This document shows, piece by piece, positions 46,217 through 56,500 of a stretch of 64,000 nt of DNA; the first letter of the stretch is position 1; every line of letters starts with the position of its first letter. The translations under genes were made by a program, and so were the position numbers. Location: assembly GCA_905182755.1 (NCBI GenBank), contig CAJJCS010000005.1, positions 248,001 through 312,000 of the forward strand, given 5' to 3'. The notes beneath the pieces were generated by a model that did no database searches, was not told the DNA's origin, and saw nothing but the letters and a program-made list of their open reading frames with translations. Source of the DNA: Aequorivita sp. HC6-5 (GTDB taxonomy: Bacteria; Bacteroidota; Bacteroidia; Flavobacteriales; Flavobacteriaceae).

Positions 46217-46253
46217 AAAAAAAGACCAATGAAAAATCATTGGTCTTTTTTTT
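46217..46253. terminator. Bidirectional Rho-independent terminator
   Basis: Stem AAAAAAAGACCAATGA with TCATTGGTCTTTTTTT and a short A loop, between the DUF6029 gene and the convergent T9SS protein. Confidence 0.88.
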
Positions 46254-46270
46254 ATGTTAAAGTGTGTGTG

Positions 46271-46989
46271 TTACTTCTTGATTATTTTGATTGTCTTTGA
46301 AGCATTTTGATCATTCACTACTCTTACAAAATACATTCCAGCGGGTAAATCTCCAACCGGCATTCTGTTTGTTTCTGTGGTGATTCTCTTCTTCTTAACG
46401 CTTCTTCCTCTTTTATTGTAAATGGTAAGAGTATAACTATCAGGAGATCTTGTCTCTAAATAATCACCAACTAAGGTAGCTGAGATGTTAAAATCTAAAA
46501 ACGCATTATCAGTTAGCCCAAGAGTAGTATAAAATAGGTGATAAAAAAATCATTACCAAGCTCAGTAGTTCCTGCTTGATCTGTTTGGTAAAATCTAAAA
46601 ACAAAATTCATGGGAGTGTCATTATCCAATGTGTTAACTAAATGATTTCCTGAAGGTGTTTGAGACCCAGCATCAATAAAAACACTACCATTGTTGGGAA
46701 ATTTTTGACCAACAGCTATATCTGTATAACAAAGTCCAAAACAAATTTCAAAAGAAGAGCCATCTGCATTATCTGCACTAACAAGTTCTGCTTTCATGAA
46801 AATAGGCTCAGCGGTATCATTAGCAACAAAATAATTGTAAAACCCATCTGGATCACCAACTTGTCCTTGACCAAAACTAACTACATCACCACTATTAACT
46901 GGTAAACCGTCAACGTCTAAAAATGTAAATTGCGCACTAGCTGAAGCTGCAACCAAACACAAGACAAGAAATAAATATTTAGTTTTCAT
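46271..46989 (-). CDS. Secreted T9SS substrate of unknown function, frameshifted once
   Basis: Signal peptide (start 46989, MKTKYLFLVLCLVAASASAQ), then a beta domain FTFLDVDGLPVNSGDVVSFG, then after the break a C-terminal sorting domain (DYLETRSPDSYTLTIYNKRG, TNRMPVGDLPAGMYFVRVVN, ending KTIKIIKK). The frame breaks at an A4 run (plus 46531-46534) where one base seems missing; restoring it reads FITYFYTTLGLTDNAFLDFN and gives 239 residues. The sorting domain sends the protein through T9SS to the surface. Two Cys (CFGLC) lie in the middle. Function unknown. Confidence 0.72.
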
Positions 46990-47125
46990 AATTTTTTTTA
47001 GTAAATATATGAAACCTACCGATGAAAATAAAGAAGAAAAACTCATATTCTTATCATAGTATGTAAACTTTAACATTTTATGTTATAAAAAATATGTCAT
47101 TGTAGTTATTTTTATTAAAAAAATT

Positions 47126-48824
47126 ATGAATATGAAAATTACATTTAGTTTTTTAATTTCCTTTTTAGGTTTGTCTGTATTTGCTCAAACAATCGTAAGT
47201 ACTACTGAAGAAAACAGAAAAGTTATTTTAGAAGAATTTACCGGAGTAAATTGCACATTCTGCCCTCAAGGACATGCTATTGCTCAAAATTTACAAGACA
47301 ACAACCAAGGTGATGTATTTTTAATAAATATACACTCTGGTGGATATGCGGTCCCAAACGGAAACCAACCAGACTTTAGAACACAGTGGGGAGAAGCTAT
47401 CGATAATCAAAGCGGACTGGCTGGATACCCTGCAGGAACTATTAATCGCCAAAATTTTCCAGGACAAGAACAAGGTAATGCTGGAACAACAGCTCTAGGA
47501 AGAGGCCAATGGGCAGGTGCAAGCAATACCGTACTTGGTCAAGCATCCTACGCAAATACTGCAGTAACTGCAGTTGTAGATGTTCAAACAAGAATAATGA
47601 CTATAGATGTTGAGGCATACTACACAGACAACAGCCCACTTGCAGTCAATAAATTAAATGTTGCCGTTTTACAAAACAATACATTAGGAGCTCAAGTTGG
47701 TGGTAATATGGGTAAACAACTATGTACACCAACATAGATTAATTGATTTGTTAACAGGGCAATGGGGTATAGATATTTCAAACACCACTGCTGGTTCATT
47801 TTACAGCAATGAGTTTACTTATGCGCTCCCAGATGACATAAACGGCATTCCTGTTAAAATTCAAGATTTAGAAGTAGTAGTTTTCATAGCCGAAACAACT
47901 CAATACGTTGTTAGCGGTAATGGAGCATTACCCTCTTACACCGGAATTTCTTCAAATGATATTAATCTGAAATCTGTATCACAGATCAATCCTACTTGTT
48001 TAGGGTCTGTCTCTCCAACTATTAGTATCGAAAATCTAGGAGCAAATGAGGCTACAACTCTTGATATAACCTACAGTGTGAATGATGGCCCTTCTCAAGT
48101 TTATAGCTGGACTGGAAATCTCTCTACCTTCCAGGAAGAAGAAGTTGCATTACCTGCAATAGCATTCACCCAACAAGCCACTAACACCCTTAATATTTCA
48201 GTTGCAAGTGATGATGTAAACGAAAACAACACTGGCGCTACATCATTTGATGCTGTATTAGAAACCATAGGTACTATCCTTCTTAGTTTTGATACAGACA
48301 CCTTTGCACATCAAAACTCCTGGGATTTTAGAGATTCATCAGGAAACATTATTGAGTCAGAGAGTTATAACTCCTCAGATGACAACCAACTATTTACATA
48401 CAGATTTAATTTTGATGCAGACTGTCTAGAATTTAACATGTATGACACTTCTGGTAATGGTATATTAGGAAGCGGCGATGGAGTATCACTTGAAGATGGA
48501 AATGGTGTTGTTATATATGCTTTAAACGGTGATATTGGTTCTGGATTCTCCATACAATTTAACTCTGACGGAGTACTTGGCCTTGGAGACAATGATTTTA
48601 CGTCCATTGAAGTGTTTCCTAACCCAGCAAGTTCGGTGTTACATATTTCAAACGTTGAAAATACAACTATCGAAATTTATACTATTCTAGGTCAGGTAAT
48701 GTTTACCAAAGAAAATGGTTTCGATCAAGAAACAATTGATGTTTCTAGCTATAAATCTGGAACTTATTTTATTAAAATTTCTAAGGGAGCATTCACAACA
48801 ACCAAGAAATTTACTGTTTTATAA
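47126..48824 (+). CDS. Surface-exported Omp28-like thioredoxin-fold protein, T9SS substrate (paralogue A), frameshifted once
   Basis: About 565 residues: signal peptide (to LSVFAQ), thioredoxin-like domain RKVILEEFTGVNCTFCPQGHAIAQ with a CTFC pair, Omp28 region (NIHSGGYAVPNGNQPDFRT), then beta-sandwich and calcium-site-like segments, and a T9SS type A sorting domain (VFPNPASSVLHISNVEN to TTTKKFTVL). The frame breaks at AAA (47714-47716); dropping one A restores NMGNNYVHQHRLIDLLTGQWG as in paralogue B. Expected on the cell surface or released. Tandem with a close paralogue 134 bases downstream. Confidence 0.83.
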
Positions 48825-48958
48825 AAAAATTACACTTTTCACTAAAAGCTCTATCAACACGTTAGGGCTTTCTTTATTCAAAAAGAAAAACTTTAAGAAT
48901 CATTAAAAACTATTTATAAAAAATAATACCTAGCTTAGCAAAAATAAAAATAACAATT

Positions 48959-50671
48959 ATGAAAAATAAAATTACACTAAGTGTACTGCTTTCCTTTTTT
49001 GGATGCTGCGCTTTTGCTCAAACAATTGTAACCACAACTCCTGAAAACAGAAAAGTTATTCTTGAGGAGTTTACAGGTGTTAATTGTACATTTTGTCCAG
49101 ATGGACATGCCATTGCACAAAGTTTGCAAGACAACAATCCCGATAATATTTTTTTAGTGAACATCCATTCTGGAGGTTATGCTACACCAAACGGAAACCA
49201 ACCAGATTTCAGAACACAATGGGGAGAAGCCATTGATGATCAAAGTGGATTGGCTGGATATCCAGCAGGTACTATAAACCGTCAAAATTTTCCTGGACAA
49301 GAACAAGGTAATGCAGGAACAACAGCTCTTGGTAGAGGTGCTTGGGCAAGTGCAGCTAGCACAGTTCTTGACCAAGGTTCTTACGTAAATGTGGGGGTTC
49401 AAGCTGTGTTAAATGTTCAGACAAACACTATGGTTATTGACGTTGAAGCATATTACACCGGCAATAGTCCAGAGGCTACTAACAAATTTAATGTAGCCAT
49501 ATTACAAAACAACACACTCGGAGCACAAGTAGGTGGTAACATGGGTAATAATTACAACCACATGCATCGTCTAATTGATATGGTAACAGGACAATGGGGT
49601 GTTGATATAACAAACACAACAGCTGGATCTTTATACAGCAACCAATTTACCTACTCAATCCCAACAGATAATAATGGTATTGCTATAGAAATAGGAGAGT
49701 TAGAAGTAGTTGTATTTGTTACAGAAACAACACAATTAATACCTAGTGGTAGTGGAACCTATCCAACAATAACAGGACTTGACAATGCAAATGATGTAAA
49801 TTTAAGATCTATTGCCGATGTTGAAGCTACCTGTGCGTCTTCTGTCTCACCATCAATTAACATTCAAAACCTAGGTCAAAACGAAATCACTAGTGTTGAT
49901 ATCACCTATGATGTAAACGGTGGTGCGCCTCAAACATATACTTGGAGTGGATCTTTAACATCGCTACAAAGCACAGATATTGAGTTACCAGAAATTGATT
50001 TTACACCACAAGCTACAAATACAATTAATGCATCAGTGGCTAATGATGACCTTAACGACAATAACCAAACCTCAACTAGTTTTGACGGTGCAACTCAAAC
50101 CGCAGGAACAATAGATTTAAATATTACAACAGATAACTATCCAGAAGAATTTTCTTGGGAGTTTAGAGACTCTGCAGGTACAGTGCTTGAATCTGAGAGT
50201 TACAACTCAAACTCAGGTGATGGAACAACCTTTGAGTATAGATTTAACTTCGATGATGACTGTATTACCTTCTCTGCGTTTGACTCTTACGGAGACGGTA
50301 TTTGCTGTGCATATGGAGAAGGAGGTATCGAACTTAAAGATGCTAACGGTGTAGTTGTGTATCCATTTAATGGAGATTACGGTTCTGGATTCTCTGTGCA
50401 GTTTGATTCAGATGGAGTACTTGGCCTTGGAGATAATAGCCTTGCAACAGTAAACCTTTATCCTAACCCAGCAAGTTCGGTGTTACATATTTCTAACGTT
50501 GAAAATGCAACTGTTGAAATCTATAATATTTTAGGACAAGTAATGGCAATCAAGACAAACATCAGCAGCCAAGAAACAATTGATGTTTCTGGATATGCAG
50601 CCGGTGCTTACATGGCTAAAATATCTAATGCGGGTGTAACAACTACAAAGAAATTTGTAGTGATAAAGTAA
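48959..50671 (+). CDS. Surface-exported Omp28-like thioredoxin-fold protein, T9SS substrate (paralogue B)
   Basis: A 570-residue intact paralogue of the preceding gene with the same order: signal peptide (CCAFAQ), thioredoxin-like domain with VNCTFCPDGHAIAQ, Omp28 region, a CARDB-like sandwich (SVSPSINIQNLGQNEITSVD), an added Cys-containing acidic loop DSYGDGICCAYGEGG absent from paralogue A, then the type A sorting domain ending TTTKKFVVIK. The two are near-identical in the first 150 residues and in the last 60, less so between. Role unknown; a secreted thiol-active or adhesive factor is plausible. Confidence 0.85.
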   Translation: MKNKITLSVLLSFFGCCAFAQTIVTTTPENRKVILEEFTGVNCTFCPDGHAIAQSLQDNNPDNIFLVNIHSGGYATPNGNQPDFRTQWGEAIDDQSGLAGYPAGTINRQNFPGQEQGNAGTTALGRGAWASAASTVLDQGSYVNVGVQAVLNVQTNTMVIDVEAYYTGNSPEATNKFNVAILQNNTLGAQVGGNMGNNYNHMHRLIDMVTGQWGVDITNTTAGSLYSNQFTYSIPTDNNGIAIEIGELEVVVFVTETTQLIPSGSGTYPTITGLDNANDVNLRSIADVEATCASSVSPSINIQNLGQNEITSVDITYDVNGGAPQTYTWSGSLTSLQSTDIELPEIDFTPQATNTINASVANDDLNDNNQTSTSFDGATQTAGTIDLNITTDNYPEEFSWEFRDSAGTVLESESYNSNSGDGTTFEYRFNFDDDCITFSAFDSYGDGICCAYGEGGIELKDANGVVVYPFNGDYGSGFSVQFDSDGVLGLGDNSLATVNLYPNPASSVLHISNVENATVEIYNILGQVMAIKTNISSQETIDVSGYAAGAYMAKISNAGVTTTKKFVVIK

Positions 50672-50689
50672 TCACACCCCATCAAATAC

Positions 50690-50729
50690 AAAAAAGCCCT
50701 AACAAATTGTTAGGGCTTTTTTTTTACAT
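50690..50729. terminator. Rho-independent terminator
   Basis: Stem AAAAAAGCCCTAACA with TGTTAGGGCTTTTTT and a 2 to 4-base loop, followed by a T run. It separates paralogue B from convergent rsmG. Confidence 0.9.
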
Positions 50730-50743
50730 ATCTTTTTTTAATT

Positions 50744-51376
50744 CTATTTGCCTTTAAATTTTAAAGGAAGATGAACCACACTTTTTGTCTCAAAAAATGC
50801 TTCTTTATAAAAGGAAGATATTGGATGTATTGTAGCCTTTGGAAATAGTGATAACTCTTGAGTTAAATCTCCACCCTTGAGATAAAGAATCCCATTTTTT
50901 AAATCATGGTTTGATTTTTTAGCAACCCTGTTTTTAACCCATCTCACAAAAGTTTCCATCTCTGCTACAGCCCTACTGACAATAAAATCATATTGCCCTG
51001 TAATAGTCTCTGCGCGTGCATTGGTGACTTTTACATTTTGAAGTTCTAAACCATCACGCACCTGCTCCACTACTTTAATTTTTTTACCAATACTATCTAC
51101 TAAATGGAACTGAACTTCTGGAAATAAAATAGCCAATGGAATGCCTGGAAATCCTCCTCCAGTACCTACATCCAATACAGAGCTGCCTGACAAAAAAGGC
51201 TGAACCTTGGCAATGGCCAATGAATGTAATACATGGCGCAGATATATCTCATCAATGTCCTTTCTAGAAACAACGTTAATTTTTAAATTCCAATCCTTAT
51301 ACAGGATTGAAAGCAACTCGAACTGGGATATTTGATGCGCTGTTAGCCCCGGAAAATAATGAAGTAGTTCTTCCAT
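50744..51376 (-). CDS. rsmG: 16S rRNA (guanine527-N7)-methyltransferase
   Basis: Methylates G527 of 16S rRNA with SAM. 210 residues, typical length. Motifs: YKDWNLKINVVSRKDIDEIYLRHVLHSLA at the N-terminus, SAM motif I SVLDVGTGGGFPGIPLAI, HLVDSIGKKIKVV and DFIVSRAVAEMETFVRW. Loss of this enzyme is known to give low-level streptomycin resistance; here it is intact. A minus-strand TATTTTTG (51400-51393) lies 17 bases upstream and may be its -7 element. Confidence 0.95.
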   Translation of the reverse strand: MEELLHYFPGLTAHQISQFELLSILYKDWNLKINVVSRKDIDEIYLRHVLHSLAIAKVQPFLSGSSVLDVGTGGGFPGIPLAILFPEVQFHLVDSIGKKIKVVEQVRDGLELQNVKVTNARAETITGQYDFIVSRAVAEMETFVRWVKNRVAKKSNHDLKNGILYLKGGDLTQELSLFPKATIHPISSFYKEAFFETKSVVHLPLKFKGK

Positions 51377-51454
51377 TGTAAGATTTAGGAGGCAAAAATA
51401 GACTTTCTTTTATAAATTTATGATTTTCAATAGAACTTTTAGGCTATAGATGTT

Positions 51455-51462
51455 TATTTTTG
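51455..51462 (+). promoter_or_regulatory. Candidate -7 promoter element
   Basis: TATTTTTG, a TAnnTTTG match 22 bases before the desaturase start. No clear -33. Confidence 0.3.
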
Positions 51463-51483
51463 TTTTAAATTAACCCAAATGTT

Positions 51484-52587
51484 ATGTTGACAAATAATCA
51501 ATTAAAGTTCTCAAGGCTTGATTCTGGAAAATTTTTCAGGACCCTAAACAAGCGTGTAAACACCTACTTTAAGGAGAACGAAATTCAGAGAACTGGAAAC
51601 TGGAAATTACATCTAAAAACTGTAATCATGTTTTCAATATACCTTACCCCTTATTTTTTATTACTAACTCTTGATTTACCAACCTGGGGGCAAGTGTTAA
51701 TGACAATAATTATGGGTGTTGGTATGGCCGGAATAGGCATGAATGTTATGCATGATGCAAATCATGGCGCTTACTCCTCAAAGAAGTGGATTAATAAAGT
51801 ATTAGGAAGTAGTATTTATATTCTGGCCGGAAATGTGTACAACTGGCAAGTACAGCACAACGTACTGCACCACACCTACACAAACATACATGGCCATGAT
51901 GAAGATCTGGAAGCTGGACGTGTACTTAGATTTTCTAAGCATTCTAAATGGCACAAACTACATAAGTTCCAGCACTATTACAGCATCTTTTTATACGGTT
52001 TACTCACTTTTAATTGGGCATTAACCACAGATTTTTTTCAGACAAAAAAATACTTAAAACGTAAATTATCATTTGGTAAATTCCCGAAACCTTCAGCGCA
52101 ATGGGGTACTTTAATACTAACCAAAATAATTTATTTTTCTATTTGGCTTGTGATACCAATACTATTTTTTGATATCGCTTGGTATAAAATACTGGTAGGG
52201 TTTTTCATTATGCATTATGTAGCAGGAGTGATATTAAGTGTTGTATTTCAATTAGCGCATGTTATTGAAGGTGCAGACATGCCACTTCCAGAACCATCTG
52301 GAACCATGAAAAATACCTGGGCAATACACCAATTATTCACAACCGTTAATTTTTCTACTAAAAACAGAATAATGAACTGGTTTACCGGCGGTCTAAACCA
52401 CCAAGTAGAGCACCACATCTTTCCAAACATTAGCCACGTACACTATACTAAAATTTCAAAAATAGTACGTGAAACGGCATTAGAGTTTAACCTGCCATAC
52501 AACGAGTACAAGACAACAAGAAAAGCTATTATAGCACATTTTAAACACCTTAAACAAATGGGGCAAGAACCTATTTTGTCTGCTTAA
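51484..52587 (+). CDS. Membrane fatty acid desaturase
   Basis: A 367-residue front-end/linoleoyl-type acyl desaturase. The three histidine boxes are MHDANHGAYS (HxxxH), QHNVLHHTYTN (HxxxHH) and NHQVEHHIFP (QxxHH). The last has Gln in place of the first His, as in front-end (delta-6-like) desaturases. Four membrane helices lie in pairs (TVIMFSIYLTPYFLLLTL, VLMTIIMGVGMAGIGMNV, then TLILTKIIYFSIWLVIPILF, IMHYVAGVILSVVFQLA). No cytochrome b5 domain. It puts double bonds into membrane lipids. Four bases separate it from the next gene. Confidence 0.9.
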   Translation: MLTNNQLKFSRLDSGKFFRTLNKRVNTYFKENEIQRTGNWKLHLKTVIMFSIYLTPYFLLLTLDLPTWGQVLMTIIMGVGMAGIGMNVMHDANHGAYSSKKWINKVLGSSIYILAGNVYNWQVQHNVLHHTYTNIHGHDEDLEAGRVLRFSKHSKWHKLHKFQHYYSIFLYGLLTFNWALTTDFFQTKKYLKRKLSFGKFPKPSAQWGTLILTKIIYFSIWLVIPILFFDIAWYKILVGFFIMHYVAGVILSVVFQLAHVIEGADMPLPEPSGTMKNTWAIHQLFTTVNFSTKNRIMNWFTGGLNHQVEHHIFPNISHVHYTKISKIVRETALEFNLPYNEYKTTRKAIIAHFKHLKQMGQEPILSA

Positions 52588-52591
52588 GATT

Positions 52592-53780
52592 ATGAATAGT
52601 AAACTTTCTAACAGAATAAACAATATGGCCACCTCTGCTACCCTAGCAATGGCAGCTAAAGCAAGAGAACTTAAGACAAGCTGGAGAAAATATTATAGGC
52701 CTAAGCCTAGGAGAGCCAGACTTTACTGTGCCAGATTTCGTGAAACAGGCAGCCATTAAAGCTGTGGAAGACAACTACCACTCTTACACTCCTGTAGATG
52801 GTTATGCAGATCTTAAACAGGCCGTCATAACAAAATTTAAAAGAGATAACAACCTCACATATACTGCTTCTCAAATAGTAGTATCTACAGGCGCAAAGCA
52901 ATCACTTTATAACCTTGCACAAGTGTTATTAAACCCTGGTGATGAGGTCTTACTTCCAGCTCCTTACTGGGTAAGCTACAGTGATATTTCTAAGATAGCC
53001 GGGGGGGTTCCCGTTGAAATTAAAACCTCTATAGACAGAGATTTTAAAGTTACACCACAAGAGCTTGAAAAGGCTATTACTCCCAAAACAAAAATGATGA
53101 TCTACAGCAGTCCTTGCAACCCAAGCGGCTCGGTATATAGCAAACAAGAACTAAGAGCTTTGGCAGATGTCTTGGTCAAATACCCGCAGATTATTGTAAT
53201 TAGTGATGAAATTTATGAGCATATTAATTTCACACAGCAGCATGCATCTATGGCACATTTTGAAGACATGTATGACCGAACAGTGACCGTAAATGGTGTG
53301 TCTAAAGCCTTCTCTATGACAGGTTGGAGAATTGGTTATATTGGAGCCCCTGAGTATATAGCGAGAGCTTGTAATAAAATGCAAGGCCAGGTAACAAGTG
53401 GCGCCAATTGTATTGGTCAAAAAGCTGCTGTTACTGCTTTAGAGAATTCTCCAAGTAAAATTAAATACATGATAGACGCATTTAAAGAGCGTCGAGGCTT
53501 AATTTTAGGATTACTTGCAGATATAGACGGTTTTAAAATTAATGAGCCACAAGGAGCCTTTTATGTCTTTCCAGATATTTCTTATTACTTCGGGAAAACC
53601 CTGCGTGGTACCACCATAAATAGTGCTACAGATTTCTCTCTGTATTTATTAGAAAACGCCAAGGTAGCGACCGTAACTGGAGAAGCCTTTGGAGATCCTA
53701 ATTGTATTAGAATTTCTTATGCAGCATCTAATGATGATATTACTGCTGCTATGAGTCAAATAAAAGAAGTGTTGACCTAA
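52592..53780 (+). CDS. Pyridoxal phosphate-dependent aminotransferase (AspAT Ib type), frameshifted once
   Basis: Class I aminotransferase, probably aspartate transaminase. It opens MNSKLSNRINNMATSATLAMAAKARELK, the usual start of this subgroup, breaks near 52673-52677, then resumes as QAGENIIGLSLGEPDFTVPDFVKQAA. One base fewer gives 395 residues. Other motifs: YTPVDGYADLKQA, VSTGAKQSLYNLAQVLLNPGDEV, SPCNPSGSVYS, SDEIYEHI, and the PLP lysine in VNGVSKAFSMTGWRIGYIGAP. It lies four bases after the desaturase, so probably co-transcribed. Substrate assignment by family resemblance only. Confidence 0.9.
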
Positions 53781-53801
53781 AAACTCGACTCTTCCTAAAA
53801 C

Positions 53802-53834
53802 AAAAAAAGCACTGATAAATCAGTGCTTTTTTTG
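53802..53834 (+). terminator. Rho-independent terminator
   Basis: Stem AAAAAAAGCACTGAT with ATCAGTGCTTTTTTT and a very short loop, 20 bases after the aminotransferase stop. Confidence 0.9.
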
Positions 53835-53888
53835 TTTTAAAATATGTTTACTACTGCAGTATTAAATTAAAAAATGATTAATTAATAG

Positions 53889-53896
53889 TAACTTTG
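53889..53896 (+). promoter_or_regulatory. Candidate -7 promoter element for purT
   Basis: TAACTTTG, a TAnnTTTG match 25 bases before the purT start. No -33 partner seen. Confidence 0.35.
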
Positions 53897-53921
53897 TTTT
53901 GTAATACAAACAATGTACATC

Positions 53922-55088
53922 ATGGCAAAAATCCTACTATTAGGCTCTGGAGAATTAGGGAAAGAATTTGTAATTGCTGCTCAACGATTGGGGCAATATG
54001 TAATTGCTGTAGATAGTTACAAAAATGCTCCTGCCATGCAAGTGGCCCATGAGTTTGAAGTCATTAACATGCTTGATGGAGATGCCCTAGATAGTATTGT
54101 TTTAAAGCACAAGCCAGACTATATTATTCCAGAGATAGAGGCAATTAGGACAGAGCGGTTGTATGGCTATGAAAAGCAAGGATACACCGTTGTACCTTCT
54201 GCCAAAGCCACAAATTACACCATGAATAGAAAAGCCATAAGAGATTTGGCTGCTAAAGATTTAGACCTTCAAACAGCAACATATACCTATGCTAGTTCTG
54301 CCCAAATGCTGAAAGATGCTGTGACACAAATTGGTATGCCATGTGTAGTAAAACCACTAATGTCTTCCAGCGGGAAAGGGCAAAGCACCATAAAAACCCA
54401 GGCAGATATAGAAAAGGCTTGGTTGTATTCTCAAGAAGGATCTAGGGGAGATGTAGCCGAGGTAATTGTAGAAGCTTTTATAGATTTTGATTATGAAATC
54501 ACCTTACTTACAGTTACCCAGAATAATGGCCATACCTTATTTTGCCCACCCATAGGGCACAGACAAGAAAGGGGAGACTATCAAGAAAGCTGGCAACCAG
54601 CCTTAATGCAAGACCATCATTTAAAAACAGCGCAGGAGATGGCCAAAAAAGTCACAAAGGCATTAACTGGTAATGGTCTTTGGGGTGTAGAGTTTTTTAT
54701 CTCTAATAAAAACGGGGTTTATTTCTCTGAACTCTCTCCAAGGCCTCATGACACAGGAATGGTAACCCTTGCAAACACTCAAAATTTTAATGAGTTTGAA
54801 CTGCATTTACGGGCTATTATTGGATTGCCTGTGCCAGAAATAACACTAGAGAGAAATGGTGCTAGCGCGGTACTGTTAGCCTCTGAAAACTCAGAAAATC
54901 CAACTTTTGAAAACCTAGAGGTTTTGGCAAGCGCTCCAAAGACAGATTTTAGACTTTTTGGAAAACCAACCTCAAGACCCTACAGAAGAATGGGAGTTGT
55001 GGTTTGTTATGATGCTATAAATAGTGATGTGGCAGCTATTACAAAAAAAGCAAAAGAACTGGCCTTAAAGGTAAAAGTTCTTCCTTAA
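53922..55088 (+). CDS. purT: Formate-dependent phosphoribosylglycinamide formyltransferase
   Basis: Makes formyl-GAR from GAR, formate and ATP in purine synthesis, an alternative to folate-dependent PurN. ATP-grasp enzyme of 388 residues. [22 protein letters not shown] at the start, [28 protein letters not shown] (ATP-grasp glycine loop), [32 protein letters not shown] and [15 protein letters not shown] are all canonical. Start 53922 is preferred over 53913 since family proteins open with M-x-K-I-L-L-L-G-S-G. Intact. Confidence 0.95.
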   Translation: MAKILLLGSGELGKEFVIAAQRLGQYVIAVDSYKNAPAMQVAHEFEVINMLDGDALDSIVLKHKPDYIIPEIEAIRTERLYGYEKQGYTVVPSAKATNYTMNRKAIRDLAAKDLDLQTATYTYASSAQMLKDAVTQIGMPCVVKPLMSSSGKGQSTIKTQADIEKAWLYSQEGSRGDVAEVIVEAFIDFDYEITLLTVTQNNGHTLFCPPIGHRQERGDYQESWQPALMQDHHLKTAQEMAKKVTKALTGNGLWGVEFFISNKNGVYFSELSPRPHDTGMVTLANTQNFNEFELHLRAIIGLPVPEITLERNGASAVLLASENSENPTFENLEVLASAPKTDFRLFGKPTSRPYRRMGVVVCYDAINSDVAAITKKAKELALKVKVLP

Positions 55089-55090
55089 GT

Positions 55091-55687
55091 TTATTGTTTT
55101 TTAAGCTGAGCAAGGGTTTTATAAAAATCTTCTTGCACGGGTCTATCTTTAGGGATTTCTCTCAAGGGTTTTACTTCACGCAGTGTCTCGTGGCAATCTT
55201 TAGGAAGGCTTTGGTATAATTTTGTGCCAGCTGTTTTCCAGGCAAGCATTTGCTGGGACACCTCTTTAATAGCCTTGGCAGGATTTCCAACAATAAGCTG
55301 TCTTGGCGCAAAAACACTCTCAGCTTTTACAAAAGCCATAGCACCTACAATACACTCATCTGCAATAACAGCACCGTCCATGATCACACTATTCATGCCC
55401 ACCATAGTGTTACGCCCTAAATTAGCCCCATGTATAATTGCGCCATGACCCACATGAGCTCCTTGTTTTAAAACAATAGATTTTCCAGGAAACATGTGTA
55501 CAGTACAGTTTTCTTGTACATTCACGCCGTTTTCTAAAATAATTTCACCCCAATCTCCACGAATAGCAGCACCTGGACCTATATAACAGTTCTCACCAAT
55601 AATAACATTGCCAGTAACTGCTGCAAGTGGATGTACAAAACTAGATTCATGTACTACCGGAATATGGCCTTTAAAAGAATAAATCAT
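55091..55687 (-). CDS. paaY: PaaY-type gamma-carbonic-anhydrase-fold protein
   Basis: A 198-residue left-handed beta-helix protein (hexapeptide repeats: GNVIIGENCYIGPGAAIRGDWGEIILENGVNVQENCTVHMFPG, GAHVGHGAIIHGANLGRNTMVGMNSVIMDGAVIADECIVGAMAFVKAE). Conserved metal-binding His lie in HMFPG, HVGHGA and HGA. In phenylacetate degraders PaaY is a thioesterase that clears dead-end CoA adducts. It is the last gene of the minus-strand paa operon, overlapping the preceding hydratase by four bases (ATGA). Confidence 0.88.
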   Translation of the reverse strand: MIYSFKGHIPVVHESSFVHPLAAVTGNVIIGENCYIGPGAAIRGDWGEIILENGVNVQENCTVHMFPGKSIVLKQGAHVGHGAIIHGANLGRNTMVGMNSVIMDGAVIADECIVGAMAFVKAESVFAPRQLIVGNPAKAIKEVSQQMLAWKTAGTKLYQSLPKDCHETLREVKPLREIPKDRPVQEDFYKTLAQLKKQ

Positions 55688-56436
55688 TTGAATGTTTTTA
55701 AAGTCTGTTTGGTAAAATCACTGAGCACCAATCTTCCAGAAATTACAGCACGATCTGCAAGTAAAGTATCCCAGTGCTGTGTCCCTGCCCACATTACTTT
55801 TTTCATTTCAGCCATAGCCTCAGGGTTATAAGTACATAGGTTTTCTGCAAATAATTGTACGGCAGTATCTAGGGCCTGGGTAGATTCATGCACACTGGCG
55901 TACAACCCCTTTTGTTGAGCCCACTGAGCATCATAGAAGGAATTAGCGTCAATGGCAATTTGAGACATACCCGTTAAGCCTAATTTACGCTCCACAGCAG
56001 GTCCTACTACAAAAGGACCAATACCAACATTTAATTCACTGAGTTTTATGGAAGCAAACTTACTAGCCATACAATAATCTGTAGCACTGGCAAGACCTAC
56101 TCCACCTCCTACAGTTTTACCTTGTATACGGCCAATAATAAATTTAGGGCATTTTCTCATGGCATTGATAACATTGGCAAAGCCACTAAAAAATATCCGT
56201 CCTGTCTCTTGGTCATTAATGCTAACTAGCTCTTTAAAACTAGCTCCGGCACAAAAGGTTCTATCTCCACCACTTTTTAAAATAATAACTTTTACAGCAT
56301 CGTTTTCTCCTGCTTGGGTAATAGCATCTGCAAGTTTGGCCAGCAAATCTCCAGGCAAACTGTTGTGCGCTGGGTGGAAAAACTCAATGGTTGATATGCC
56401 GTCTTGTATATCGTGTTTTACGTAAGGTGCTGTCAT
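55684..56436 (-). CDS. Enoyl-CoA hydratase/isomerase of the paa operon (possible PaaF)
   Basis: A 250-residue crotonase-fold enzyme. Oxyanion-hole segments are FCAGASFKELV and GKTVGGGVGLASATDYCMAS. It has STIEFFHPAHNSLPGDLLAKL at the start. The catalytic Glu of hydratases after the second segment appears as KLSELNVGI. In this pathway the missing step is hydration of 2,3-dehydroadipyl-CoA (PaaF), which this gene could perform since PaaG and PaaZ are accounted for. Sequence alone does not prove it; a methylglutaconyl-CoA hydratase-like activity is an alternative. Overlaps paaY by four bases; 64 bases after paaZ. Confidence 0.8.
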   Translation of the reverse strand: MTAPYVKHDIQDGISTIEFFHPAHNSLPGDLLAKLADAITQAGENDAVKVIILKSGGDRTFCAGASFKELVSINDQETGRIFFSGFANVINAMRKCPKFIIGRIQGKTVGGGVGLASATDYCMASKFASIKLSELNVGIGPFVVGPAVERKLGLTGMSQIAIDANSFYDAQWAQQKGLYASVHESTQALDTAVQLFAENLCTYNPEAMAEMKKVMWAGTQHWDTLLADRAVISGRLVLSDFTKQTLKTFK

Positions 56437-56500
56437 AATTTTAGTTCAAAAAAAGGATGTTAAATCAAGAAAAGTTGTTGTAATACTATTTTTACAACTA

